Below are positions 8,245-17,216 of a DNA stretch of 58,635 nt, piece after piece; position 1 is the first letter of the stretch, and each line of letters starts with the position of its first letter. The notes below the pieces were generated by a model, which saw nothing but the letters and a program-made list of their open reading frames with translations, searched no databases and was not told the DNA's origin. A program made the translations under genes and the position numbers. This stretch comes from Bacillota bacterium (GTDB lineage: Bacteria; Bacillota; Clostridia; Lachnospirales; Lachnospiraceae): NCBI GenBank assembly GCA_023458035.1, contig JAEXAX010000023.1:1-58635 (forward strand), read 5' to 3'.

Positions 8245-9270
8245 TTGAAAACATCGGATTTTAATTATGAACTGCCCGAGGAATTGATCGCGCAGACACC
8301 GCTTATGCAGCGTGATAGCTGCCGTCTGATGGTGGTGAATAAAGAGAAGCAAAGTATCGAGCATAAGTATTTTCGTGATATCCTGCATTACCTGCGGCCG
8401 GGTGATTGTATGGTCATCAATGATACCAAGGTACTGCCGGCCAGATTGATCGGTGAGCGCGTCGGCACCGGCGGTCGTGTGGAATTATTATTATTGAAGC
8501 GTTTGAGCCTGACCCGGTGGGAAACGCTGGCCAAGCCCGGCAAAAAGGCGCGTATCGGTATGAAAATCAGTTTTGGTGAGGGCCTTCTGACAGCTGAGGT
8601 GGTGGCTGTGGCGGACGAGGGAAACCGGATCGTCGAATTTTCTTTTGACGGCATCTTTGAGGATATCTTAAATACCCTCGGCGAGATGCCTTTACCGCCG
8701 TATATTACCGAAAAGCTGAAAGACAGCAGTATGTATCAGACGGTATATGCCAGAGAAAACGGCAGTGCGGCGGCTCCGACGGCCGGTCTGCATTTTACCG
8801 AGGAGCTGTTGCAGACCATAGAAGAACGAGGCGTGACAGTGGCCAGAGTGACCCTGCACGTCGGCCTGGGAACCTTTCGACCGGTCAAGGCGGAGGATGT
8901 CGCTGATCACCATATGCACAGTGAGTTCTATGAGATCACCGAGGAAAATGCGGCGAAAATCAATGCTGCCAAGCGGCGCGGCGCGGCCATTGTTTCGGTC
9001 GGTACGACCAGCATGCGCACCCTGGAAACGGTGGCGGATGTTGATGGCTGTGTCAAGGCCGGCAGCGGTTGGACGGATATCTTTATCTATCCGGGTTATC
9101 AGTGTCGCTGTGTAGACCGGCTGATTACGAACTTTCACCTGCCCCAGTCTACCCTGCTGATGCTGGTATCGGCTTTGGAGGGAAAGGAGCTGGTGATGCG
9201 GGCCTATGGCGAGGCGGTGCAGGAACGGTATCGCTTTTTCTCCTTCGGAGATGCCATGCTGCTGATGTAG
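8245..9270 (+). CDS. queA: S-adenosylmethionine:tRNA ribosyltransferase-isomerase
   Basis: QueA transfers and isomerises the ribosyl part of S-adenosylmethionine onto 7-aminomethyl-7-deazaguanine in tRNA, giving epoxyqueuosine. The 341 residues carry the family blocks PTAGLHFTEELL and FITNFHLPQSTLLMLVSAL. The start is TTG at 8245 with GAAGGAAG upstream, 18 bases after pheT. No tgt or other queuosine gene is adjacent, although queA-tgt is a common pair. Being third in the Phe T-box operon, it should rise when phenylalanyl-tRNA is short. Confidence 0.95.
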   Translation: MKTSDFNYELPEELIAQTPLMQRDSCRLMVVNKEKQSIEHKYFRDILHYLRPGDCMVINDTKVLPARLIGERVGTGGRVELLLLKRLSLTRWETLAKPGKKARIGMKISFGEGLLTAEVVAVADEGNRIVEFSFDGIFEDILNTLGEMPLPPYITEKLKDSSMYQTVYARENGSAAAPTAGLHFTEELLQTIEERGVTVARVTLHVGLGTFRPVKAEDVADHHMHSEFYEITEENAAKINAAKRRGAAIVSVGTTSMRTLETVADVDGCVKAGSGWTDIFIYPGYQCRCVDRLITNFHLPQSTLLMLVSALEGKELVMRAYGEAVQERYRFFSFGDAMLLM

Positions 9271-9275
9271 TGAAG

Positions 9276-9304
9276 ATGACAGCATGGTTGTTTTGTGGTA
9301 GAAT
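9276..9304 (+). promoter_or_regulatory. Promoter for the SseB-like gene
   Basis: ATGACA (9276-9281), 17 bases, TAGAAT (9299-9304) with TTTGTGG just before the -10 box. It starts five bases after the queA stop, so the next gene can be transcribed independently. Confidence 0.55.
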
Positions 9305-9379
9305 AATATAAAAAGTGTGTTTGTCATGCGGAACATACAGAAATAAGATGTCTGCAGTGGCTTAGGAAAGGGATAACAG

Positions 9380-10504
9380 ATGGATTTTAAAGAACTGGGC
9401 AGAAGAGCCCTATTTCAAACAGAGATGCTGGCAACCATCTTAGAGAACGGAGAGCCATCTCCGGATAGTGAATTTACAGATACCAAGCGTCGTGCGCTGA
9501 CCTATCCGGTATTGGATCGTGAGCCGATCGCCGATCACTTGAATGACTATACCCTGGAAGAGGTATTCTATCTGTGTTATGTCTATCATCAGATTGTCAG
9601 TCATGCGGACGAATATCCGTTGGAGCAGGATTTTTACAGAGAAGAAGCGGCTAAGGTGTACGCCTATCTGGCGGCCGCCCTGCGCAATGCCGAAAAGGTA
9701 TATGTGATTTTCTCATCGGCTACCAGGCATCCGTTTATCTTTGACCATGGTGAAAAGTTTTATGCGGTGGCCTCGACCAAGGAAGAGCATGTGCAGTCTA
9801 TGGTAAAGCTGCTGGAGGAAAAAGGGCTGTCGATTAACGTGCAGGAGATCCCGGGCGAAGCCTTTTCGGTCTTTATGCACAGTCTGCGCTTTATGGGGCT
9901 TACCCATGTCGAATATGGATCGGTGGATTATAAGACCCGTATCAAGCTCGAAGATCTGGCAGAGTTCGCGGTCAATGAGAATCCGTCTTTGTATATTGAG
10001 AATCCGTCCTTTCAGCAAAAGGCTCTGATGTTCTTCCAGTTTATCAATTCCGGTATGGCTCCGCAGATGATGCAGAAGATGGAATTTGAGATGATGCACG
10101 AGATCTTTACAGCTCGTTATATCCTGCCGAGCAGTTTTGATCCGGAGCTGTTGAAGGCTGAACATGAGCTTTCCGGAGCGGTGTTGGATCGAGTACAGTT
10201 TGCTACTTTGGAGAATCAGGAAAAAAAGGCCTTTCAGCCACTGCTGACAGACTGGGTAGAGATGAATAAGTTTAATCAGCACGGTCAGTATAAGGCGCTG
10301 GTACTGGAATACAATGACCTGAAGAAGATCTTCCCGCGTGAAGGCGTGGACGCTGTGGTCTTTAACCCGATGGGGACTAACATCAGCTTAACGGCCGAGC
10401 AGCTGACAGCGCTGGAGGAAAAGTATCATACTGTGCTGCAGCTAATGCGTGAAGCCCGCGAAAAGGGTGAGGCAGAACAGAGAAATACATCTGAACAGGC
10501 TTAA
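9380..10504 (+). CDS. Uncharacterised protein, possibly SseB-like
   Basis: A 374-residue soluble protein with no signal peptide or membrane segment. I do not recognise it with certainty. The middle (about 105-200: VYVIFSSATRHPFIFDHGEKFYAVASTKEE, then a helix and a GEAFSVFMHSLRFMGLTHVEYG block) resembles the SseB N-terminal domain, which has a strand-loop-helix that reads a value and compares it with position. The rest is helical, with many aromatic and Glu/Lys residues, and the tail is charged. The ribosome-binding site is GGAAAGGG. It sits between the queA operon and gdpP, has its own promoter, and lies 49 bases before gdpP, so it may be co-transcribed with it. No catalytic motif is evident. 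Confidence 0.6.
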   Translation: MDFKELGRRALFQTEMLATILENGEPSPDSEFTDTKRRALTYPVLDREPIADHLNDYTLEEVFYLCYVYHQIVSHADEYPLEQDFYREEAAKVYAYLAAALRNAEKVYVIFSSATRHPFIFDHGEKFYAVASTKEEHVQSMVKLLEEKGLSINVQEIPGEAFSVFMHSLRFMGLTHVEYGSVDYKTRIKLEDLAEFAVNENPSLYIENPSFQQKALMFFQFINSGMAPQMMQKMEFEMMHEIFTARYILPSSFDPELLKAEHELSGAVLDRVQFATLENQEKKAFQPLLTDWVEMNKFNQHGQYKALVLEYNDLKKIFPREGVDAVVFNPMGTNISLTAEQLTALEEKYHTVLQLMREAREKGEAEQRNTSEQA

Positions 10505-10553
10505 GAAGTTTGCGGACCGGACAAGCTTAGCGGAGAAGGAATAGGAAAAAAAC

Positions 10554-12593
10554 ATGCAGAAAAAAACCATTCTTTATTTAAATCGGATATTGATCCTGTA
10601 TTTTGCGCTGTCCAGTATAATTCTGACGGCTTTAAGTGTCCTGGTCTTTTTTGAAGATACTGTTCTGGGTATGCTGATGGGCGGCTTTGCCGTCTTCTTC
10701 ATACTCGGCTTCGTGCTGTTTTTGTTGACTCGAAAACGAACCATGGAGCGGGAATTGATTTCATATGCGACTCAGTTCGGGCAGGTACAGAAAAAACTGC
10801 TGCAGGAGTTGGAGATTCCGTACACCATACTGGATAAGCGTTTTCATATCCTGTGGATGAACCGTCTGTTTCAGGAAATGACAAATCGTCGGGATCAGTA
10901 TCGAAAAAGTCTGTTTTCAGTCTTTACCATGATCGAACCTTTTGACTTCCGGGTGGGAGAGCAGGAACTGACCTTCGAGATGGAATACGGCAGTCGCCTG
11001 TATCAGGTGCATGTCAAACGTATCTATCCTGAAGAAATCCGACTGGCCGAAAAGGAAGCAGAGGGTGAGGGAGCAAAGGATTATTTGATCGCCGTTTACT
11101 TCTTTGATCAGACTGATTTACATGAATTAAAACGCATCAATGAGGAACAGCAGCTGGTTACCGGTCTGCTATATATTGATAATTATGAGGAAGCCTTGGA
11201 GAATGTCGAAGAGGTTCGAAAATCTTTGCTGCTGGCCCTAGTGGATCGAAAGATAGATCGTTATATCTCTCATGTCAACGGACTGGCCAAAAAGCTGGAA
11301 AAGGATAAGTATATCCTGGTTATGACCAAGAAGCAGCTTGCTCAGTTGATTGAGGACAGGTTTTCCATTCTGGCAGATATGAAGACCATTAATATCGGCA
11401 ACCGTATGCCGGTAACCATCAGTATGGGTATCAGTTCTCAGGACGGGGCATTGCTGGACAGCTACAAGAGTTCGCGGGTGGCCATAGATCTGGCTCTCGG
11501 CCGCGGCGGTGATCAGGTTGTCATCCGCCAGGGAGATGCGCTGATGTATTTCGGCGGTAATACTCAGAAGGCGGAGAAGAACACCCGTGTCAAGGCTCGT
11601 GTCAAGGCACAGGCGCTGGCGGAATTTATCTCCGGCAAGGAACGTGTGGTGGTTATGGGGCACAAGGTGCCGGATGTTGATTCCTTCGGCGCGGCGGTCG
11701 GTATTTACCGGGCTGCCAAGGCATTGGGTAAAAAGGCCTACATCGTCATCAGTGAGGTGACTACGTCGGTACGTCCGCTGATGGATGCCTTTTTGGAGGG
11801 GATCGAGGATAAGGAAGTCTGCATCGACGGAAACCGGGCTAAGAGCCTGGTCGATGATGACTCCGTACTGGTGGTGGTTGATACCAGCCGGCCGACTTAT
11901 GTGGACTGTCCCAGTCTGTTGGAGCTGACAGGAACCATCGTCATTCTGGATCATCATAGACTGGCCGGTGATATCATTGAAAATGCTGTGCTGTCCTATA
12001 TCGAGCCGTTCGCCTCATCGTCTTGCGAAATGGTGGCGGAGATCCTTCAATACATCACTGCCGAGGTGAGGATTCGGAATGTTGAAGCCGACTGTCTATA
12101 TGCCGGTATCATTATTGATACAAATAACTTTGAAAATAAAGCCGGAGTGCGAACCTTCGAGGCGGCTGCGTTCCTGCGCCGCAACGGAGCGGACGTGGTC
12201 AGGGTACGAAAGCTGTTCCGTGAAGATTTTCATTCCTACCGGGCCCGCGCCGAAGCCATCCGTTCGGCTGAAATGTATCAGGACAGCATTGCCTTTTCGA
12301 TCTGCCCGTCAGAGAACTTGGAGAGTCCTACGGTGATCTGTGCGCAGGCAGCAAATGAATTATTGAACATCGCCACGGTTAAGGCATCCTTTGTGGTAAC
12401 TAAACACAACGGCGAGATCTATATCAGTGCCCGCTCCATTGATGAGATGAACGTGCAGTCGATTATGGAACGTTTGGGCGGCGGCGGTCATTTGAATATG
12501 GCCGGAGCTCAGTTGGCCGGGGTGACCGAGCGCGAAGCTATTGATCGAATCAAGGAGGCTATGCAGGAGATGGATGCGCAGGGGCTGTTATAG
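10554..12593 (+). CDS. gdpP: Cyclic-di-AMP phosphodiesterase, GdpP/YybT type
   Basis: GdpP hydrolyses c-di-AMP to pApA at the membrane and so affects potassium balance, wall stress and beta-lactam tolerance. The 679 residues show two membrane helices (about 8-30 and 35-58), a PAS-like region, a degenerate GGDEF domain without the GGDEF string (about 175-300), and a DHH-DHHA1 phosphodiesterase. Metal ligands are visible in HKVPDVD (Asp374, Asp376), VVVDTSRP, DHH at 466-468 and IIIDTNNF, with a GGGGHLNMAGA block near 641-651. The order gdpP-rplI-dnaB is the common Firmicutes arrangement. Confidence 0.95.
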   Translation: MQKKTILYLNRILILYFALSSIILTALSVLVFFEDTVLGMLMGGFAVFFILGFVLFLLTRKRTMERELISYATQFGQVQKKLLQELEIPYTILDKRFHILWMNRLFQEMTNRRDQYRKSLFSVFTMIEPFDFRVGEQELTFEMEYGSRLYQVHVKRIYPEEIRLAEKEAEGEGAKDYLIAVYFFDQTDLHELKRINEEQQLVTGLLYIDNYEEALENVEEVRKSLLLALVDRKIDRYISHVNGLAKKLEKDKYILVMTKKQLAQLIEDRFSILADMKTINIGNRMPVTISMGISSQDGALLDSYKSSRVAIDLALGRGGDQVVIRQGDALMYFGGNTQKAEKNTRVKARVKAQALAEFISGKERVVVMGHKVPDVDSFGAAVGIYRAAKALGKKAYIVISEVTTSVRPLMDAFLEGIEDKEVCIDGNRAKSLVDDDSVLVVVDTSRPTYVDCPSLLELTGTIVILDHHRLAGDIIENAVLSYIEPFASSSCEMVAEILQYITAEVRIRNVEADCLYAGIIIDTNNFENKAGVRTFEAAAFLRRNGADVVRVRKLFREDFHSYRARAEAIRSAEMYQDSIAFSICPSENLESPTVICAQAANELLNIATVKASFVVTKHNGEIYISARSIDEMNVQSIMERLGGGGHLNMAGAQLAGVTEREAIDRIKEAMQEMDAQGLL

Positions 12594-12611
12594 TTAGAAA
12601 GTGAGGAGAAT

Positions 12612-13058
12612 ATGCAGATTATTTTATTGGAGGACGTAAAATCACTTGGGAAAAAAGGAGAGATTGTTTCAGTTTCCGAAGGCTATGCGAAGAACTTTAT
12701 TTTACCGAAAAAGATTGGCGTGGAAGCAACTGCCGCTAATCTGAACACCTTAAAGCTGCAGAAAGCGAATGAAGAGAAGCTGGCAGCCGAGAGGTTGGCC
12801 GAGGCCAAGGAATTTGCCGCGGTCATCGAGGCTCAGACCTTACGGCTGACCATTAAGGTCGGTGAGGGCGGTAAGATTTTCGGCGCCATTTCGACAAAGG
12901 AGATCAGCCAGGCGGCCAAAAGTCAGTGTAATCTGGAGTTAGACAAGAAAAAAATCGCCCTGGCGAATCCGATCAAGACCATGGGAACGCATGAGATCCC
13001 GGTCAAGATACACCCGAAGGTGACTGCCACCCTAAAGGTGGTTGTCAGCGAGGCCTAG
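12612..13058 (+). CDS. rplI: 50S ribosomal protein L9
   Basis: A 148-residue L9, standard in length. The N-terminal globular domain has the signature GYAKNFILPKKIG, followed by the long connecting helix (rich in Ala, Glu and Lys, about 40-75) and the C-terminal rRNA-binding domain with GGKIFGAIST. It binds 23S rRNA near the L1 stalk. A GTGAGGAG ribosome-binding site lies just before the ATG; it sits 18 bases after gdpP and 9 before dnaB. Confidence 0.97.
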   Translation: MQIILLEDVKSLGKKGEIVSVSEGYAKNFILPKKIGVEATAANLNTLKLQKANEEKLAAERLAEAKEFAAVIEAQTLRLTIKVGEGGKIFGAISTKEISQAAKSQCNLELDKKKIALANPIKTMGTHEIPVKIHPKVTATLKVVVSEA

Positions 13059-13067
13059 GAGGCAATC

Positions 13068-14423
13068 ATGGCAGAAGAAGATATTCTCCGACGGACGATG
13101 CCGCAGAGCATCGAGGCGGAGCAGGCGACCATCGGTGCTATGCTGATGGATCGGGAGGCTGTACAGACTGCCGCCGAAATCCTGCAAAAGGATGATTTTT
13201 ATTATAAAAAATACGGTGTCATTTTTGAGGCAATGGTAGATCTGTATAACAGCGGGAAACCGATCGATCTGGTGACACTGGGTGAAAAATTGAAAGAGAT
13301 GGATATGGGTGAGGATGTCATCGGCGCCGAGGTCTTTCAGGAGATCATTAGTGCTACTGCCACATCGTCCAATGTCGGACATTATGCTAATATCGTTCAG
13401 GAAAAGTCGATGCGTCGTCGGCTGATCCGCTTAAATGATGAACTGTCGAATCTCTGCTATAAAAATGAAGAGGGACTGGATGATATTCTGGATACCACCG
13501 AGAAGAAGATGTTTGCCCTGTTAAACAGTCGGAACACTTCTCAGTTTGTACCGATCAAAGAGATCGTATTGACGGCCTTGGACCGTATCGAACACCTCAG
13601 TAAGTTAAGCGGCGCCGTTACCGGTGTGCCGACCGGTTTTACCGATCTGGATTACCGGACAGCCGGTTTGCAGCCATCGGATTTGATTCTGGTGGCTGCC
13701 AGACCGTCCATGGGTAAGACCGCCTTTGTGCTGAATATCGCCGAATATGCAGCAGTACGCAGTCCGAAAAAGGTGACAACAGCCATCTTTTCGCTCGAGA
13801 TGTCAAAGGAACAGTTGACCAACCGTCTACTATCAATGGAGTCTCATGTCGATGCTCAGGCACTGCGTACCGGTAACCTGGAGGATGCTCAGTGGGAGCA
13901 GCTGGTAGAGGGAGCCAGTATGGTGGCGGATTCCGCCCTGATCATAGATGACACCGGCAGTATCTCCATCTCCGAATTGCGAAGTAAATGTCGAAAGTAT
14001 AAGCTGGAGTATAATCTCGGTCTTGTCATCATCGACTACCTGCAGCTGATGAGCGGCGGAAAAGCCGAATCCAGACAGCAGGAGATTTCATCGATCAGTC
14101 GTGCCCTAAAGGGCCTGGCCAGAGAATTGAATGTGCCGGTTATCGCCCTGTCACAGCTTAGTCGTGCAGTTGAGTCCAGACCGGATAAGCGGCCGATGTT
14201 GTCCGATCTGCGTGAGTCGGGAGCCATCGAACAGGATGCCGACGTTGTTATGTTTATCTATCGCGACGAGTACTATAATAAAGATGAGTCGGAGGATAAA
14301 GGAAAGGCCGAGATTATCATTGCCAAGCAGCGTAACGGTCCGGTCGGAACAGTTAAATTAAAGTGGGATCCGCAATATACCCGCTTTTCTAATTTGCAGA
14401 GAGAGACAGACTATGAGAATTAA
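13068..14423 (+). CDS. dnaB: Replicative DNA helicase
   Basis: A 451-residue hexameric helicase that unwinds DNA at the fork. An N-terminal helical domain (about 8-110, starting with PQSIEAEQATIGAML) is followed by a RecA-like domain with Walker A ARPSMGKT at 211-218, Walker B LVIIDYLQLM near 318, and the arginine-finger region SDLRESGAIEQDADV. No intein is present, although dnaB often has one. AGGAGG precedes the ATG. The 3' end overlaps the next gene by 11 bases. Confidence 0.97.
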   Translation: MAEEDILRRTMPQSIEAEQATIGAMLMDREAVQTAAEILQKDDFYYKKYGVIFEAMVDLYNSGKPIDLVTLGEKLKEMDMGEDVIGAEVFQEIISATATSSNVGHYANIVQEKSMRRRLIRLNDELSNLCYKNEEGLDDILDTTEKKMFALLNSRNTSQFVPIKEIVLTALDRIEHLSKLSGAVTGVPTGFTDLDYRTAGLQPSDLILVAARPSMGKTAFVLNIAEYAAVRSPKKVTTAIFSLEMSKEQLTNRLLSMESHVDAQALRTGNLEDAQWEQLVEGASMVADSALIIDDTGSISISELRSKCRKYKLEYNLGLVIIDYLQLMSGGKAESRQQEISSISRALKGLARELNVPVIALSQLSRAVESRPDKRPMLSDLRESGAIEQDADVVMFIYRDEYYNKDESEDKGKAEIIIAKQRNGPVGTVKLKWDPQYTRFSNLQRETDYEN

Positions 14424-15528
14424 TCAGGATCGAATCATACAGGAGTTTTGCGAGCTGACGAGTATTGATTCCTTGAGTTATCGGGAAAAGGATATGAAGG
14501 ATGTGCTGGCTGCTAAACTAACGGCCCTGGGCTTTTCGGTCGAGGAGGATGATGCAGGAGAGAGGATCGGCGGAAATTGCGGAAATCTGTATTGTTATCT
14601 GGCAGGCGAGCTGCCGGGACCGCCGCTGATGTTTTCCGGTCACATGGATACCGTGGCGCCGGGCATCGGCAAGCGGGCCATCCTGCAGCCGGACGGTCGG
14701 ATCACCTCAGACGGTACGACCATTCTGGGGGCCGATAATGTGGCTTGTCTGGTTGAAATACTGGAGGGTATCCGTTTCCTGAAAGAAAACAAGCTGCCGC
14801 ATCGCAGCATCGAGCTGGTGCTCTGTGTGGCTGAGGAATTACACCTGCTGGGATCGGCTGTCTTTGATTGCAGCCGTTTGCAGGCAAAGGAATGCTATAT
14901 TCTGGATATCAGCGGCAGGGTCGGCCGTGCGGCTGTGCAGGCTCCATCGGTCATTGCTTTTTCCATTGAAGCCAGGGGCAAGGCGGCTCATGCCGGCTTT
15001 AATCCGGAGGAAGGGGTGAATGCCATCGCGGCCATGGCCAGACTGATCGCCGAAACCCCGCAGGGGCGATTGGAGGGGCTTGGCACCTTTAATATCGGGG
15101 CGATCAGCGGCGGGCGAGAAACCAACATCATCTCCGAGTACTGTCTTGCCAGAGGTGAGGTCAGAAGCTTTGATCACGAGCAGGCCGTGGCTGCGGTCGA
15201 TGCACTGAAAGCAAGAGCCAAACGCATCTCGGCCGAGACCGGAGCGGAGCTGGTGATCGAAGCAGTGGTACGGGCCAAGAGCTATCGCATCGACACGGCG
15301 GAGCCGGTGGTACAGCGTTTTATCAGGGCCTGCCGAGAGCTTGGACTAAGCGGAGAAGTGGAGACTACCTTTGGCGGCAGTGATAACAATGTCTTTGTTG
15401 ATCGGGGCTTGCGCGGTATCGTTTTATCCTGCGGTATGTATCAGGTGCATTCGACAGAAGAATATACCCGCGCAGTGGATCTGGCTGACGGAGCCGGGCT
15501 GGTGGCAGCGCTGCTGCAGTGTGACTGA
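14413..15528 (+). CDS. M20 family metallopeptidase, PepT-like
   Basis: A 371-residue co-catalytic zinc hydrolase of the M20 family. By position the metal and catalytic residues are His77 and Asp79 (GHMDTV), Asp108 (GADN), Glu141/Glu142 (AEE), Asp165 (DISG) and His346 (QVHSTEEY); all are present. A dimerisation domain lies between about 175 and 285. PepT-like clostridial proteins of this kind are annotated as tripeptidases or M20/M25/M40 peptidases; the substrate cannot be told from sequence. It overlaps dnaB by 11 bases, so the two are translationally coupled although functionally unrelated. Confidence 0.88.
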   Translation: MRINQDRIIQEFCELTSIDSLSYREKDMKDVLAAKLTALGFSVEEDDAGERIGGNCGNLYCYLAGELPGPPLMFSGHMDTVAPGIGKRAILQPDGRITSDGTTILGADNVACLVEILEGIRFLKENKLPHRSIELVLCVAEELHLLGSAVFDCSRLQAKECYILDISGRVGRAAVQAPSVIAFSIEARGKAAHAGFNPEEGVNAIAAMARLIAETPQGRLEGLGTFNIGAISGGRETNIISEYCLARGEVRSFDHEQAVAAVDALKARAKRISAETGAELVIEAVVRAKSYRIDTAEPVVQRFIRACRELGLSGEVETTFGGSDNNVFVDRGLRGIVLSCGMYQVHSTEEYTRAVDLADGAGLVAALLQCD

Positions 15529-15557
15529 TTGAAGATAGCTGAAACAGTGGCTTATAA

Positions 15558-15621
15558 TATCAAAATACAAAGAAGAGGGCTTTGAACATGACGTTCACAG
15601 CTCTTTTTTCGTGCTTTGATA
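15558..15621 (+). terminator. Long hairpin terminator after the M20 peptidase
   Basis: Inner arms AAGAG...TTGAAC and GTTCA...CTCTT enclose ATGAC; the 3' arm runs into TTTTTT (about 15604-15609). Outer arms TATCAAA (15558-15564) and TTTGATA (15615-15621) extend it. It separates the gdpP-dnaB-peptidase unit from gnd. Confidence 0.6.
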
Positions 15622-15659
15622 CGACAGAAAACGGAAGCCGAAATTAAATTTTAGCAAAT

Positions 15660-15686
15660 TTGTCATATTTCTATTTGAAGTATAAT
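15660..15686 (+). promoter_or_regulatory. Probable promoter for gnd-zwf
   Basis: TATAAT at 15681-15686 is perfect; TTGTCA at 15660-15665 is only 15 bases upstream, shorter than the usual 16-18. Transcription would start near 15693, giving a leader of about 80 bases before the ATG at 15774. Confidence 0.5.
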
Positions 15687-15773
15687 ATAGTAAAATAAAT
15701 AGTGCAAAATATAATTGCAGGCATGAGCAATAAATGGGACTATCGAACATACGAGCATAGAGGGGGTATAATC

Positions 15774-17204
15774 ATGGTAAAAGCGCAGATAGGTGTAATC
15801 GGAATGGCGGTAATGGGTAGGAATCTGGCTTTGAATCTGGCGTCCAGAGGGTTTTCGGTGGCCGTTTATAACAGGACGGCAAGTGTGACCGAGGAAGTCA
15901 TAGAGGGTAACCCGGGCAGTCAGCTGATAGGTTTTGTTACATTAACAGACTTTGTGGCGGCCCTGGAGCGACCGAGAAAGATGATTCTCATGGTAAAAGC
16001 CGGCGCGCCGGTTGACGCCACCATTGATCAATTAGTGGCATTATTGGAGCCGGGTGATATTGTAATAGATGGCGGCAACAGTTTCTTTCGTGACAGCCAG
16101 CGTCGTTATGAAAATTTAAAGAAAAAGGGCTTCCACTTTGTCGGACTCGGGGTATCCGGCGGTGAGACCGGAGCCAGAAAGGGACCTGCCCTGATGCCGG
16201 GCTGTGATCCGGAAGTGTATGAGCTATTGGCTCCGTACCTGAATGCAATGGCGGCCAAGGCTGAGGATGGAGTACCCTGTGCTGCCCGGCTCGGAGCCGG
16301 CGGAGCCGGACATTATGTGAAAATGGTGCATAATGGAATAGAATATGCAGACATGGAGCAGATCGCCGAAACCTATCAGGTGCTGCGCCGACTGGGCGGG
16401 TTTTCAAATGCCGAGCAGAAGGCATTGTTTTCTAAGTGGAACTGCGGTCTGCTGTCCAGTTATTTGATTGAGATTACTGCCAATATTCTGGGAGTGCCGG
16501 ATGATCAGGGGCAGCCGGGTGAGTTGGTGGATTATATTGCCGATGTTGCCCTGCAAAAAGGCACCGGTAAGTGGACGAATCTGGAGGCGGTTGACCTGGG
16601 GGTGGATGCTTCGGTACTGGCTGCCGGTCTCAATGCCCGTGTGATGAGTATGTTAAAGACTGAGCGGACGGCGGCAGCAGTTGTATTCACGGATACAGCT
16701 GTAGCGGCTGACGCAGCAGTGCTGACAACCGAAGAGGACAAAGAGGCTCTGGCCCAAGATGCCATGTCGGCTCTGTTGGCAACTAAGATCATCGCTTATG
16801 CGCAGGGCTTTAAGCTCTACAAGGAAGCGGCTGCGGCTTACGGGTGGAAGCTGCGCTATGATGTCATTGCCCAGAGCTTCAGAGCCGGCTGCATCATTCG
16901 TTCGACCCTGTTGAATCCGATGATGGAGGCCTTTCGTAAGAATCAGGAACTGCCGAACCTGATGATGGATGATTATTTTGCCGGTCTGCTGCGCGAACAT
17001 ATCCACGGCCTGCGCCGTTTTGTGACGGCGGCCGTGACCGCCGGGATTCCGGTTCCGGCCATGATGGCGGCACTGACTTACTTCGATACCTACCGCACCG
17101 AGCAGGGCGCTGCGAATTTGATTCAGGCACAGCGTGATTATTTCGGAGCCCACACCTTTGAAAGAACGGATCGGGCCGGCAGCTTCCATTATCAGTGGGA
17201 ATAG
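15774..17204 (+). CDS. gnd: 6-phosphogluconate dehydrogenase, decarboxylating
   Basis: Converts 6-phosphogluconate to ribulose-5-phosphate with NADP reduction. The 476 residues match the long (about 470) form. The N-terminal nucleotide-binding fingerprint GVIGMAVMGRNLALN follows the start; the substrate-binding block GAGHYVKMVHNGIEYADMEQ and FRAGCIIRS are present. I chose ATG 15774, preceded by AGAGGGGG, because residues from there match the family start; an in-frame upstream ATG at 15702 lacks a good ribosome-binding site. It lies 12 bases before zwf, the preceding enzyme of the oxidative pentose-phosphate pathway. Confidence 0.96.
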   Translation: MVKAQIGVIGMAVMGRNLALNLASRGFSVAVYNRTASVTEEVIEGNPGSQLIGFVTLTDFVAALERPRKMILMVKAGAPVDATIDQLVALLEPGDIVIDGGNSFFRDSQRRYENLKKKGFHFVGLGVSGGETGARKGPALMPGCDPEVYELLAPYLNAMAAKAEDGVPCAARLGAGGAGHYVKMVHNGIEYADMEQIAETYQVLRRLGGFSNAEQKALFSKWNCGLLSSYLIEITANILGVPDDQGQPGELVDYIADVALQKGTGKWTNLEAVDLGVDASVLAAGLNARVMSMLKTERTAAAVVFTDTAVAADAAVLTTEEDKEALAQDAMSALLATKIIAYAQGFKLYKEAAAAYGWKLRYDVIAQSFRAGCIIRSTLLNPMMEAFRKNQELPNLMMDDYFAGLLREHIHGLRRFVTAAVTAGIPVPAMMAALTYFDTYRTEQGAANLIQAQRDYFGAHTFERTDRAGSFHYQWE

Positions 17205-17216
17205 ATAGGAGGCGGG

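Noticed and set aside
7624..8388. 254-codon minus-strand frame opposite the end of pheT and start of queA
   Set aside because: Antisense to two clearly conserved genes, with no start signal or recognisable domain.
11238..11957. 239-codon minus-strand frame opposite gdpP
   Set aside because: Shadow of a conserved gene; composition is typical of reversed codons.
15529..15621. Promoter-like TTGAAG/TATAAT followed at once by a hairpin, suggesting a short RNA
   Set aside because: The -10 box overlaps the outer hairpin stem and the transcript would be about 50 bases of terminator; a terminator of the preceding gene is the simpler reading.
15702..15773. Upstream start of gnd at 15702
   Set aside because: It lies about nine bases after the likely transcription start with no ribosome-binding site; the 6-phosphogluconate dehydrogenase fold begins at 15774 with AGAGGGGG upstream.
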